From the IMG/VR virus record IMGVR_UViG_3300035181_000357, positions 124,001-188,000 of that record: DNA of 64,000 bases. One strand, given 5' to 3'. The notes under the pieces were generated by a model that was not told where the DNA came from, searched no databases, and worked only from the letters and a program-made list of their open reading frames with translations. Position 1 is the first letter of the stretch, and each line of letters begins with the position of its first letter. Below, piece after piece: positions 52,613-60,783 of the stretch. A program made the translations under genes and the position numbers. The DNA is from a virus.

Positions 52613-55052
52613 TCCTTTAACTGGTTTCGAAAATGATCCAAAGGTATCGAATTGTATTCGTGCTTTCGCTGAACATCCAGAGATTGCTGAAGAGATTAAA
52701 GCATACTATATCCTAGAAAAGGTAGACGATGATGGATATACAGAAGACCGTCATCTCATAGCAGAAACCACCTGGAAGACTGGTGATTTCATTCATTTCA
52801 CACATAAGATTGTAGGTAGAGACTTTCAAGATCCATATGAAGGTCACGAAGGTCCTACTGATGGTAGAGATTTTGAAGGTCAGTTTGCTATAATCCCAAA
52901 GAAGAGAGCAAAGAAGATCATAGATTTTCAGAAAGCTTTAGGAAAAGTTACTAAATATAGAAATCTTGAAGATATCCCAAAGAGAGAAGACATGAAGAAG
53001 AAATCTAGACTAGTGACTAAAAAATCTACCGGACCTACTTTGTATTCAAAGTTAGAAGATATCAAAAATGAAATCGATAAATATCTGAAGTGGGATCATG
53101 TCAATGACGACACAAATGAAGATATTCCAGAAGACAATATCACTGCCTCCTATAGACTGTATACAAAAGAAGGAATCATCATATTCTCTGTATCAGTCTT
53201 TGATAAGACGAAGAATGGAAATGAGATCTTCACCGGATTCTCTAAGCCAGGATCCGAACAATTTGAGAACACTGGTCTATATAATTTCAACAACGTGAAC
53301 AAGATGCTGAAGAATGTAGCTAATGTCGCAGCTACAAAATATCATATCGAGGAAGCACCTGTCGAAGATCTTCCAGAGATGGGTAACGATGATGACAAAG
53401 AATTCCTAAAGTCGATCGGGATTCGTTCTAGTCAGAAGAAGGCATATGCTCCTAATGTAGCTCAGGCAGCTAACACTTTTTTAGAGAAATACATTGGAAA
53501 GATTCTGTCTCCGAGTGAGTTGAAGGAAGCTATATCTTCCGTATCTAGTTCCTGGAAAGATGTAGTAAACTACATGAAAGATTTCAGTTTGATAGTACCT
53601 GATGGGAATAATTTTAAGATCTTAAATAGAGATATGGTGGATGACATGAAGATTCGTACTGGTTCAAAACATGCAGCAACTAGCCCAACTCCTCCTGGAG
53701 CTGCGTTGGTATCAGCGATCAAAAATCGTAAACAGAACCCTGAAGATTTCGAGACATTCAAGGCCTTGTTTAATGCCTTTAAAGAAGATTTCAGTGCAAC
53801 CAGCGGTCAGGAAGGATGCTACTACATCATGGAGCGTCTAGGATTCTTAGAGAAGGATATAAATCCTCTCTTAGGTTTGGGTAGTACTGGAACTCCTGAA
53901 GAGAAGTTCGTCAGAAATTATTGGGATGAAGTGAACCGTCAGTATGATGAAAAGAAGAATCAAGATCGTACTACCAAGTATGGCCCAGACTTAGTGGCTC
54001 TCTGTAAGGAAGTTTATGCCTACGCAAACCAGCCTGAGAATTACGAGAATGGCTGGGACACGGTTGCAGAAGCTTGGGACCTAGAAGAACTGGCTGAAGA
54101 GATTAAGGACTGCAAGACCTTGGATGAAGCTCTCTCGATTATGAAGCAATACAAGACAGCATCCTCAAAGACTGGTAAGCAGAAACGCTCGAGATTGATG
54201 AAGCGCAGAGCAGGGATCGAGTTAGATTGGGATCCAGCTACCAGAAGAGACATAGGTAGAGAAGAAGCCAGAGCTAGTGACAAGATCCTAAGAGATCTCG
54301 GCACATATGTAGAGAAATTAAAATCTAGCCTGATACAAAATGGTGTATCTCTTGGCCAAGCTCTATCAAACATGAATCTGAAAGAGTTATTCACCTCTAC
54401 TGACTATACAAAGAGATCGCTCGGTAACAAGTTGAGATCACAGACAGAACAGTTCCTAAAGAACTATCCAGAGAAGGAACAGAACTTCTTTAAAGAGAAT
54501 TATGGACAGAACATTTCAGATATTCTAAGAAAAGTGGTAAAGACTAGTAATATAGATCCACAGATGTATGATATCAAACCTGATATCTCTCAAGATGTAT
54601 TGGAGAAGAAGTCCATGGATGCAGATCGTTACTATGGTGGACCTGACGAGAGTGGTCCAGATCCCGACGAAGTTACACAAGCACTAGTCTCTAAGTTCCC
54701 AATGGCTTTAGGGTTCATTTCTCAGAAGATAGATCCTCAGAGTCCTGACTGGGATATCATGAATAAAGTCAGTGACGAGATGTATCCAAAGGAATTTATC
54801 GACAGAGTAGAGGTTGATCTTTGGGATGGTGATGACGTATACTATTTCGATTATGATGTAGACGCTTCTGAGATTGAGCAGATCAATGCCAATTTCTTGA
54901 AGAGACAACATGAGTTGGGTTCTACGAATCCTGAACCTCTCTGCAAGCTCGAACTCGTCCCATATCACGAGCTACCCAATAAGGTCATTGAGAAGCTAGA
55001 AGAAGACTTCGAAGACTATGTGGACCTGGATCCTGAACCATGGGTTGATTAA
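52605..55052 (+). CDS. Large charged protein, unknown (815 aa)
   Basis: Alternating Lys- and Asp/Glu-rich segments, no membrane span, no recognised fold. Residues ~270-370 are an Ala/Ser helical block (YAPNVAQAANTFLEKYIGKIL). Two short basic repeats, KKSRLVTKK (~128) and KRSRLMKRR (~528), look like cleavage or binding sites between blocks, and the C-terminus is very acidic (EEDFEDYVDLDPEPW). Multi-block charged proteins in large phages are often injected internal virion proteins or scaffolds; this is only a possibility. Confidence 0.55.
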   Translation: MYNPLTGFENDPKVSNCIRAFAEHPEIAEEIKAYYILEKVDDDGYTEDRHLIAETTWKTGDFIHFTHKIVGRDFQDPYEGHEGPTDGRDFEGQFAIIPKKRAKKIIDFQKALGKVTKYRNLEDIPKREDMKKKSRLVTKKSTGPTLYSKLEDIKNEIDKYLKWDHVNDDTNEDIPEDNITASYRLYTKEGIIIFSVSVFDKTKNGNEIFTGFSKPGSEQFENTGLYNFNNVNKMLKNVANVAATKYHIEEAPVEDLPEMGNDDDKEFLKSIGIRSSQKKAYAPNVAQAANTFLEKYIGKILSPSELKEAISSVSSSWKDVVNYMKDFSLIVPDGNNFKILNRDMVDDMKIRTGSKHAATSPTPPGAALVSAIKNRKQNPEDFETFKALFNAFKEDFSATSGQEGCYYIMERLGFLEKDINPLLGLGSTGTPEEKFVRNYWDEVNRQYDEKKNQDRTTKYGPDLVALCKEVYAYANQPENYENGWDTVAEAWDLEELAEEIKDCKTLDEALSIMKQYKTASSKTGKQKRSRLMKRRAGIELDWDPATRRDIGREEARASDKILRDLGTYVEKLKSSLIQNGVSLGQALSNMNLKELFTSTDYTKRSLGNKLRSQTEQFLKNYPEKEQNFFKENYGQNISDILRKVVKTSNIDPQMYDIKPDISQDVLEKKSMDADRYYGGPDESGPDPDEVTQALVSKFPMALGFISQKIDPQSPDWDIMNKVSDEMYPKEFIDRVEVDLWDGDDVYYFDYDVDASEIEQINANFLKRQHELGSTNPEPLCKLELVPYHELPNKVIEKLEEDFEDYVDLDPEPWVD

Positions 55053-55078
55053 GTCCACTATCTATAGTAAATAGTAAA

Positions 55079-55111
55079 TTGTCTCCTGGTACCATAAAAC
55101 GGTAATCTAGT
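55079..55111 (+). promoter_or_regulatory. Phage promoter, TTRYCY-N18-TAATCTA class (6 of 7)
   Basis: TTGTCT (55079-55084), 18-nt spacer, TAATCTAGT (55103-55111), before GGAGGT and the gene at 55135. It probably drives the operon through the RNA kinase, Nudix and RNA ligase genes. Confidence 0.75.
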
Positions 55112-55134
55112 CTAGTTCCTTTCTGGAGGTAGAC

Positions 55135-55641
55135 ATGCTGTTAATCAACCAGTGTCCAGTTTGTGGTGCTAGCACTCGTGAACATAAGCCTGGTGGAGAA
55201 TATCCTGGATACAAGGAGACTAGGAACCAGTGTCTTGGTTGTGAACCTGGTCGTCCCAAGCAGATCACGATGCTCTATACCACAAGCGATGCTGGCAACA
55301 AGCCTTGCTACACCCATTTCAAGGCGTCTTCTGACTATCGAGAGATCCAGAAGCATCTCCGAGAGAACAGCACAACGATGGGTTTCTCCATCCAGTACGC
55401 CTACAATCCTGATACCAAGCACGTGGTATCAATCATGGTTAAGGGTAAGATGGGCTTGAAGCTTACCAAGAAATTCGTGGAACTCGGATACAGTGAATGG
55501 TTCTATTCTCATTCTTTCAGTACCAAGAAATTCCTGCTTCCCAGTGGTGAAGTCGTAACCTTGAAGCCTGAGGACGACCTCGACCTCGTGTCAACAACCG
55601 ACATAATGCCCTGGGCACGTGCCTTCGGATATGTCAACTAG
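55135..55641 (+). CDS. Zinc-ribbon protein, unknown
   Basis: 168 residues. CPVCG at 7-11 and CLGC at ~33-36 form a Cys4 ribbon. The remainder is alpha/beta with no known signature. It has the C/G-ending codon bias of the other early-type genes and is first after a class promoter. Confidence 0.6.
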   Translation: MLLINQCPVCGASTREHKPGGEYPGYKETRNQCLGCEPGRPKQITMLYTTSDAGNKPCYTHFKASSDYREIQKHLRENSTTMGFSIQYAYNPDTKHVVSIMVKGKMGLKLTKKFVELGYSEWFYSHSFSTKKFLLPSGEVVTLKPEDDLDLVSTTDIMPWARAFGYVN

Positions 55642-55652
55642 GAGAAGAACAA

Positions 55653-55982
55653 ATGTCTGATTACGATGGAAACGATCTCAGTGTCCTCGCTGTCCTCGGA
55701 GTGATCGTCGCTATCCCCCTAACCATTATCACCACAGGATATACTCTTTCTGTGTTGTGGGGATGGTTCGTCCTTCGACTCTTCCCAAGCCTTCCTCCTC
55801 TCTCGATTCCTCTGGCTGTCGGGTTGTCGATGACAGTTCGCTATGTCACCAACCAGAGCTTCGATTGTGCCAAGGACGATAGCAAGAGTCCAGTCGAAAA
55901 GCTGATCTACGCTATCTTCACTCCCTTCGCCACATGTGGATTCGTACTGTTGTTTGGTTGGATCCTCCTCAAGTTCATGTAA
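55653..55982 (+). CDS. Membrane protein
   Basis: 109 residues with two or three hydrophobic spans (LSVLAVLGVIVAIPLTIITTGYTL, LFPSLPPLSIPLAVGLSM, FATCGFVLLFGWILLKF). GGAGAAG ribosome site. Unknown role; in the operon leading to the RNA kinase. Confidence 0.6.
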   Translation: MSDYDGNDLSVLAVLGVIVAIPLTIITTGYTLSVLWGWFVLRLFPSLPPLSIPLAVGLSMTVRYVTNQSFDCAKDDSKSPVEKLIYAIFTPFATCGFVLLFGWILLKFM

Positions 55983-55991
55983 GAGGCTACC

Positions 55992-56246
55992 ATGTTCCAT
56001 GGAAGTACCAGGAGTGATTTTGCTCTGAGTATGATTCAGGCTCGAGAGATGAACGTGGATCCTGAGATCATGCGATTGCTCGAAGATTTCGAAGCTGCGT
56101 ACGAACGAGCTTTCAAGTTTGCGATCGAACTCAAGAAACATAAGAATTTTGAAGACATCGGTGAACTACTCCGGCTTGAACTTTTCGGAGACAAAGAAGC
56201 TATCGATGATCTCTATAAAGAAATCAAAAACCGAAAGAGGGTGTAG
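55992..56246 (+). CDS. Small helical protein, unknown
   Basis: 84 residues, nearly all helix, with acidic and basic faces (LLEDFEAAYERAFKFAIELKKHKNFE). Starts 9 nt after the membrane protein. No family recognised. Confidence 0.5.
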   Translation: MFHGSTRSDFALSMIQAREMNVDPEIMRLLEDFEAAYERAFKFAIELKKHKNFEDIGELLRLELFGDKEAIDDLYKEIKNRKRV

Positions 56247-56247
56247 T

Positions 56248-56742
56248 TTGAAGAAGTCGCATAAGGTCATCATCCTGGCTGGTATCCCTGGTTCTGGAAA
56301 ATCCACCTATATTGAAGGTCTGATGAAGACTTTCAGTGAAGACATCTCGGTATCTATCGTGTCTGCCGATCACTATTTCATCAAGTACGGTACGTACAAG
56401 TATGTGGCACATGATATCCCACATGCTCACAAGCAGTGTCAGAACAGGTTCTCTGACGCTCTGGACATGGACGTTGACGTTATCTTTGTAGACAACACCA
56501 ACATCCTGAGTAAGCATCGCAAGCCATACGTCCAGGAGGCTCTGGATTGTGGCTATGAGGTTGAGATTCATGCTCTTCCTGCAGATGTCGAGGCTAGTGC
56601 AAGTAGGAACATTCACGGTGTGGACCTGGATGTCTGTCAGCGAATGTTCGATTCTTTCGATCTGGAGTTTGGAACTATCTACGACCATAAGCGTCAGAAG
56701 ATTGGGACTATCACCAAGGAACAGGTAGGCTTGAGTGGCTAA
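56248..56742 (+). CDS. P-loop polynucleotide kinase-like protein
   Basis: 164 residues from TTG 56248 (GAGGGTG just upstream; previous stop 1 nt before). Walker A AGIPGSGKST at 11-20, VSADHYF at ~41-47, then AHKQCQNRF and VIFVDNTNILSKHRKPYVQEAL. This is the AAA_33/N4BP2L-type pattern of RNA 5'-kinases (P-loop, S-A-D-H/D, D-N-T-N). It would phosphorylate RNA 5'-OH ends before ligation. It is coupled to the Nudix gene (8-base overlap) and then the RNA ligase: a repair operon. Confidence 0.75.
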   Translation: MKKSHKVIILAGIPGSGKSTYIEGLMKTFSEDISVSIVSADHYFIKYGTYKYVAHDIPHAHKQCQNRFSDALDMDVDVIFVDNTNILSKHRKPYVQEALDCGYEVEIHALPADVEASASRNIHGVDLDVCQRMFDSFDLEFGTIYDHKRQKIGTITKEQVGLSG

Positions 56743-57130
56743 ACAGCTATCATGTGGTGTCCTGGTTACACACAAGAATTCACTTCTTCTATGTCATGTA
56801 ACTGGGACTTACAATCGTTGGGATATTCCTAAAGGAATGCCTAATGATGGAGAAGATCACGTAGCTGCTGCTGTTCGAGAACTCAACGAAGAAACAGGGA
56901 TTGTACTCGGTGTTAACTACAGAGAGTTGGGTTACACCGAGTACACCAAGACGAAGGATTTGTTCCTTCTCTACCATGAAGGTCTGTACGAAGTATCGGA
57001 TATGACCTGTTTGTCGTTCTTTGAAGATGATCGTCCAGAGATGGATGGTTTTAGGTATTTTGATTTTAATGAAATTGTTGGCCACGTCACACCTAATCTG
57101 TATAAGGTATTGACTAAGTTCTTAGGGTGA
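56735..57130 (+). CDS. Nudix hydrolase
   Basis: 131 residues, GTG start overlapping the kinase end. Complete Nudix box GMPNDGEDHVAAAVRELNEETGI (G-x5-E-x7-RE-x2-EE-x-G), preceded by RWDIPK, the W-x-x-P-K signature of Ap4A/mRNA-end-type Nudix enzymes. Candidate substrates are Ap4A, 5'-triphosphate or NAD-capped RNA ends. Lying between RNA kinase and RNA ligase, processing of RNA 5' ends or of adenylylated by-products is a reasonable inference. Confidence 0.85.
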   Translation: MAKQLSCGVLVTHKNSLLLCHVTGTYNRWDIPKGMPNDGEDHVAAAVRELNEETGIVLGVNYRELGYTEYTKTKDLFLLYHEGLYEVSDMTCLSFFEDDRPEMDGFRYFDFNEIVGHVTPNLYKVLTKFLG

Positions 57131-57133
57131 GTT

Positions 57134-58225
57134 ATGGAAAGAAAGCTAGTAACTATTAGAGAGATCGCTGCAGTGAATCCTATCCCCGATGCAGATGCCA
57201 TCGAGGTGGTAACTGTAGATGGATGGAAAGTGGTCTCCAAGAAAAATGAGTTCAAGCCAGGAGATCTCTGCCTATACTTCGAGATCGACAGCTTCCTACC
57301 TATCAAGCCAGAGTATGAGTTTCTGCGTAAGAGTAGCTACAAGAAGGTCATCGATGGTACGGAAGGATTCAGACTCAAGACCGTAAAACTGCGTGGTCAG
57401 ATCAGCCAAGGTCTGGTTATGCCTATCTCAGAAGATATTCTGAAGACTCTGGCTCCAGTAGCTAGTTCGGATCTCAGGACTCTTCTGGACCAAGATCTCA
57501 CCGAGTTGTTTGGTGTGACCAAGTGGGAGCCACCTCTGTCTGCCTGTCTTTCTGGGTTGGTTAAGGGTAACTTCCCATCACATACTCCGAAGTCTGGCCA
57601 GGAGCGTATCCAGAATCTGAAATACTTCTTCGAACTCTATAAAGATGAAGAGTTCGAGATGAGTCTGAAACTCGATGGAAGTTCATGCACTATGTATTTG
57701 GATCGAGAGGATGTCTTTGGAGTCTGTTCACGTAATCTGGATCTGAAACCAGACGAGAGCAATAGCTTCTGGAAACAAGCCTATATTCATGGTGTTGAAG
57801 ACAGACTCAAGATAATTCATTCTGTATCTGGGTTGAATCTCAGTATCCAAGCTGAATTGGTTGGGGAAGGAATTCAGGAGAACCACGAGAAGATCAAGGG
57901 CCAAGATCTGTATGTCTTCAATATCTGGGACCAACACCTCGGACGATCCTTGACCCCATCTGAACGACATGCTACACTGGATGCTCTAAACGATCTCCAG
58001 GTCTTAGGTTCCAAGCCACTTAAACATGTCCCTGTAATTGGGTATGAGAAGGTCTTCACCAAGTATCAGACACTAGAAGCTCTCTTTGAATTCGTGGAAA
58101 GCCTAGCTGGGATGAATCCTGGTGTAATCCTCGAAGGCGTAGTGTTCAAGAGTGTAAGACCTATAAATGGTAGCATTGTAAGCTTTAAGATCGTCAGCAA
58201 TAAGTACCTTCTTTCCAAGAAATAA
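57134..58225 (+). CDS. RNA ligase, DraRnl/Rnl5-like
   Basis: 363 residues. The N-terminal ~110 residues form the OB-like domain of the Deinococcus Rnl family (TIREIAAVNPIPDADAIEVV, VDGWKVVSKKNEFKPGDLCLY). The nucleotidyltransferase domain has motif I SLKLDGSSCTMY (K-x-D-G-S-S), motif IIIa-like LYVFNIWD, motif IV LEGVVFKS and motif V VSFKIVSNKYL. It joins 3'-OH and 5'-phosphate ends, sealing breaks with at least one RNA strand. It sits directly before the tRNA array, as expected for a tRNA-repair enzyme against anticodon nucleases. Confidence 0.9.
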   Translation: MERKLVTIREIAAVNPIPDADAIEVVTVDGWKVVSKKNEFKPGDLCLYFEIDSFLPIKPEYEFLRKSSYKKVIDGTEGFRLKTVKLRGQISQGLVMPISEDILKTLAPVASSDLRTLLDQDLTELFGVTKWEPPLSACLSGLVKGNFPSHTPKSGQERIQNLKYFFELYKDEEFEMSLKLDGSSCTMYLDREDVFGVCSRNLDLKPDESNSFWKQAYIHGVEDRLKIIHSVSGLNLSIQAELVGEGIQENHEKIKGQDLYVFNIWDQHLGRSLTPSERHATLDALNDLQVLGSKPLKHVPVIGYEKVFTKYQTLEALFEFVESLAGMNPGVILEGVVFKSVRPINGSIVSFKIVSNKYLLSKK

Positions 58226-58228
58226 GAA

Positions 58229-58261
58229 TTGTCTGATTTACGAATTATTAAGTAACCTAAT
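58229..58261 (+). promoter_or_regulatory. Phage promoter, TTRYCY-N18-TAACCTA variant (7 of 7), tRNA array
   Basis: TTGTCT (58229-58234), 18-nt spacer, TAACCTAAT (58253-58261), immediately after the RNA ligase stop and before the structured leader of the array. No coding gene follows for about 2.7 kb, so it should drive the tRNA/tmRNA transcript. Confidence 0.7.
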
Positions 58262-58596
58262 AATGCCCGACGAAGTTTGCCCTGAAACCAAGTTAGAAAT
58301 TTCTTGTTCAGAGCCTGGTTGGTTGGGTAATAAGTGAAGTGAAGCGGCTGAGGCCACCCTGCTCTCTGAAAAATCAATAACTTAATGGTATCGAACGCAT
58401 CCGAGATTCAGGTCTCCGATGCTGAGATGAAACCACTACCTTTCCTGAATCTTAGAAATAAGGCTGTCGTGAGACTGCCTGTTTCCGTATGATTGCAGGA
58501 GGTTCCAACAAAATGTGGTCGCAGTTTATGGATGAAACTGCAGATATCTAGTATATGCCTGGTTCTCGATGATCCTATAAAATCGAAAACGAATTT
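58262..58596 (+). other. Structured leader of the tRNA array
   Basis: No gene found. It holds several helices: TGCCCGAC (58264) / GTTGGGTA (58322); AGATTCAGG / CCTGAATCT (about 58413-58453); and a perfect GCAGTTT-ATGGATG-AAACTGC hairpin (58521-58541). These may be processing signals or separate small RNAs. Confidence 0.4.
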
Positions 58597-58712
58597 GATC
58601 CCATAGCTCAGTTGGACAGAGCAACAGCCTTATCGCACTCCTGACCAGGTGGGTTTGGAACTGCATGGCTCTAAGCTGTAGGTCGCTGGTTCGAGCCCAG
58701 CTGGGATCACCA
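58597..58712 (+). tRNA. tRNA-Arg(UCU) with a 39-nt insertion in the anticodon loop
   Basis: Acceptor GATCCCA/TGGGATC-ACCA, D-arm AGCTCAGTTGGACAGAGC and T-arm GCTGG-TTCGAGC-CCAGC are perfect. Anticodon stem ACAGC (58624-58628) / GCTGT (58675-58679) encloses 46 nt instead of 7; removing about 58632-58670 restores CTTCTAA, the Arg-UCU loop, as in E. coli tRNA-Arg(UCU). The insert is too short for a group I intron. An intact second tRNA-Arg(UCU) exists at 63332. It is either an unusual intron or an inactivating insertion. Confidence 0.7.
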
Positions 58713-59006
58713 AATTGGTTTCTGGATAGTGTGGCAATGCTGATACTGTTGGTTAGACCTGATACCAACAAAATACCGCTTCTAAGTAGTTGTAGCGGGT
58801 AGTCGGATAACTACTAGACTCCGACATGTTAACGCTGTTGAAGAGTCCATAACACTTGGTAGCATTACCTAAGTGGCGCGGAGTTTGGACACTGTTAGCT
58901 AAACCGCCTAATGCTAACAAATACATCTTGGGGAATACTCTCCAGTTCATAATGAAAGATGGTAGTAGGATAGAAACGGGCTAACTCCTACATGTTAACG
59001 CTGTTG
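58713..59006 (+). other. Structured inter-tRNA spacer
   Basis: No gene found. Two similar hairpins, TGTTGGT/ACCAACA (58747-58770) and TGTTAGC/GCTAACA (58893-58919), are each followed by AAA. The 18-mer ACATGTTAACGCTGTTGA occurs twice (58824-58841, 58990-59007). GTCGGA/TCCGAC lies between. Confidence 0.45.
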
Positions 59007-59045
59007 AGTCTATCTTGGTGGGCATCGCTCCCACCAAGATAGACT
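59007..59045 (+). terminator. Strong 16-bp hairpin
   Basis: Perfect stem AGTCTATCTTGGTGGG / CCCACCAAGATAGACT with a 7-nt loop, followed by GTTTT. It is either a terminator within the array or, given more tRNAs downstream, a double-strand processing site. Positions 59046-59200 hold a further long-range helix (CGTGGTAC / GTACCACG) but no gene. Confidence 0.65.
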
Positions 59046-59200
59046 GTTTTACCTCCTGTCTGAATCGCCCTGATCTCGTGGTACCTGAACTTTATGTCCA
59101 TCTATATCCTGCAAATGAACTGTAGACATGGCTACCATCAGGGTTTCGAGACTCAGATCATAGGTATAGAATACTGTATTCAGTGGAGTACCACGATCCT

Positions 59201-59275
59201 GTGGCCTTAGCTCAACGGTAGAGCATCGCCCTTTTAAGGCGAGGGTTGTGGGTTCGAGTCCCACAGGCCACACCA
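59201..59275 (+). tRNA. tRNA-Lys(UUU)
   Basis: Canonical cloverleaf: acceptor GTGGCCT/AGGCCAC-ACCA, anticodon arm TCGCC-CTTTTAA-GGCGA, T-arm TGTGG-GTTCGAGT-CCCACA region. CCA encoded. Confidence 0.95.
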
Positions 59276-59643
59276 TCCGAGGTGGGTTAAGCGTCACTGT
59301 GATGGCAGTACGGATACCCACAGCATAAACTGCATGATGCTGGTCTTTACCTCCCGATAGTAGAATCTCGAAAGAGACTACTATTATACCCGACAAACCA
59401 TTCCACTACTGACATAGTGGAAACATAAATCGGAGCCGTGTCAGCGGTAATGCGGAACATGAACTATTTGTTGCGATAGTCGTGAGTTCGCCGGGAGTTA
59501 TTAAATCCCCATGTGATGGCTCGTATTAGAGCGAAGGATGCGTAAGCACCCAACAGGCTGAAGATAACACAGCGTATCATATGTTTTTGTTTTAGGAGAG
59601 CCCTGTCAGAACTCTTCGGAGGAGGGTTAGACTCCCTATTAAT
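59276..59643 (+). other. Structured inter-tRNA spacer with a decayed tRNA-like part
   Basis: No clear gene. At 59433-59522 a 7-bp helix GAGCCGT/ATGGCTC encloses an anticodon-arm-like hairpin ACTAT-TTGTTGCG-ATAGT (GUU at the anticodon place) but no T-loop; it may be a decayed tRNA. Other hairpins: TAGTAG...CTACTA near 59355-59400 and CCACTA...TAGTGG at ~59403-59420. Confidence 0.35.
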
Positions 59644-59719
59644 AGCCCTATAGCTCAGCGGTCAGAGCTGACGGCTCATAACCGTCTGGTCCTAGGTTCG
59701 AACCCTAGTGGGGCTACCA
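59644..59719 (+). tRNA. tRNA-Met(CAU), elongator type (or Ile-CAU)
   Basis: Acceptor AGCCCTA/TGGGGCT-ACCA, anticodon arm GACGG-CTCATAA-CCGTC, T-arm CTAGG-TTCGAAC-CCTAG. Pair 1-72 is A-T, so not an initiator. Lysidine-modified Ile2 cannot be excluded. Confidence 0.9.
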
Positions 59720-60179
59720 AATCGTTTACTAGTTCGATTCTAATAAAAACTAGTCGAGGGGGATGGGTGAAGAATGCTGGTCTCAGGATAGAGACTATTC
59801 CCATCGGGTGAGACCTTATCCAATCTCTTCCTGCAGGAGCCGCGTAAAAAAGTCAAAAGAACCTTGGTGCTACACTATGCGCGAGTTATTGATAAAATCA
59901 ATAGCGTCTCCTTTATGGATAGCGGTAGGAATTCGCTGCAAAATCCAAGGCTACCCTACTTAGGCATGCGGTAGGGTAAATTTCTCGAAATCTCAGGTTT
60001 CGTTGAACTACGAAGTAACTGTACCGTAGTGAGGAATCTGTGACAGCGACATGGGTCGGGCCATGGCTGGCGACACCAGCTAAAAAGATGTTCCTGTGGG
60101 AAGGGTAACGTATACTTTCTTCAGAAGACGTGCCAGTCCGGCTGGTGTCCAGCATGTATCTACCTCTACTGGACTTAAA
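59720..60179 (+). other. Structured inter-tRNA spacer
   Basis: No gene found in 460 bases. It contains perfect 7-bp helices: ACTAGTT/AACTAGT (~59730-59756), GGTCTCA/TGAGACC (~59779-59814) overlapping GATGGG/CCCATC (a possible pseudoknot), and TATTGAT-AAA-ATCAATA (59887-59903). Confidence 0.4.
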
Positions 60180-60264
60180 GCTCCCATGGCGGAATTGGTA
60201 GACGCTACGGACTTAAAATCCGTCGCCTATGGGCATCCCGGTTCGACTCCGGGTGGGAGCACCA
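60180..60264 (+). tRNA. tRNA-Leu(UAA)
   Basis: Class II. Acceptor GCTCCCA/TGGGAGC-ACCA, anticodon arm ACGGA-CTTAAAA-TCCGT, long variable arm GCCTATGGGC, T-arm CCCGG-TTCGACT-CCGGG. 85 nt. Confidence 0.95.
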
Positions 60265-60443
60265 AACTGTTCTCTGTTACAGTCTTAACAGAGTGGTCCA
60301 GGCGGGGAAATTCCCCATCCGTAGTCCCTATGCTACAGAAGGTCATAGGGTGGTGGAGGCGGTGTGACCTCGGTCATGCTTCTAGGTGTCGGGTGCGTAA
60401 GCAACATGACTCGAGTCAGATCCTCTAAGTCTGACATATTTCT
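60265..60443 (+). other. Spacer with stable hairpins before tmRNA
   Basis: No gene. Perfect hairpins CTCTGTT/AACAGAG (~60272-60293), GGGGAAATTCCCC (~60304), CCCTATG/CATAGGG (~60327-60351) and GTCAGA/TCTGAC directly before tmRNA. Confidence 0.4.
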
Positions 60444-60783
60444 GGGCCTGACAAGGTTTCGACAGGTTGTTAGCTTGGGATTGCGGTGCAGGGACTGGTT
60501 GATCAGCAGGCCAGTATAAAAGCAGATCAAACTTTAATTGCCGAGCCACAGCTCGCACTAGCAGCTTAAACACTGCTACGAGGAACCGCGAGAGGACAGT
60601 AGCGGGGAATCGTCACCACCGTCCTAGTTTCTACTAAGAGTTCGGGTAAGTAGGAGCGAAACTACGCGATCAAACGATAGTAGGCTGTCAGTCGCCGACC
60701 TATCGAGACCAGACTGACTAACCCTGTGAATGACTTCAATACAACTCTTCTTGGACGTGGGTTCGAATCCCACCAGGTCCACA
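60444..60783 (+). ncRNA. ssrA: tmRNA
   Basis: 5' GGGCCTG pairs with 3' CAGGTCC (one G-U); GACAAGGTTTCGAC after the 5' strand and a T-arm GTGGG-TTCGAAT-CCCAC near the 3' end form the tRNA-like domain. The tag frame runs 60522-60569 and encodes ADQTLIAEPQLALAA-stop, ending in LAA like bacterial degradation tags. Only ACA, not ACCA, follows the acceptor. It rescues stalled ribosomes and tags nascent chains for ClpXP-type proteases. Found only in some large phages. Confidence 0.93.

Noticed and set aside
58597-58712. Group I or group II intron in tRNA-Arg
   Set aside because: A 39-nt insert is far below the size of any self-splicing intron core.
59763-60428. Forward frames of 66 and 110 codons in the tRNA spacers
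   Set aside because: They lack ribosome sites, have poor composition, and the second runs through tRNA-Leu.
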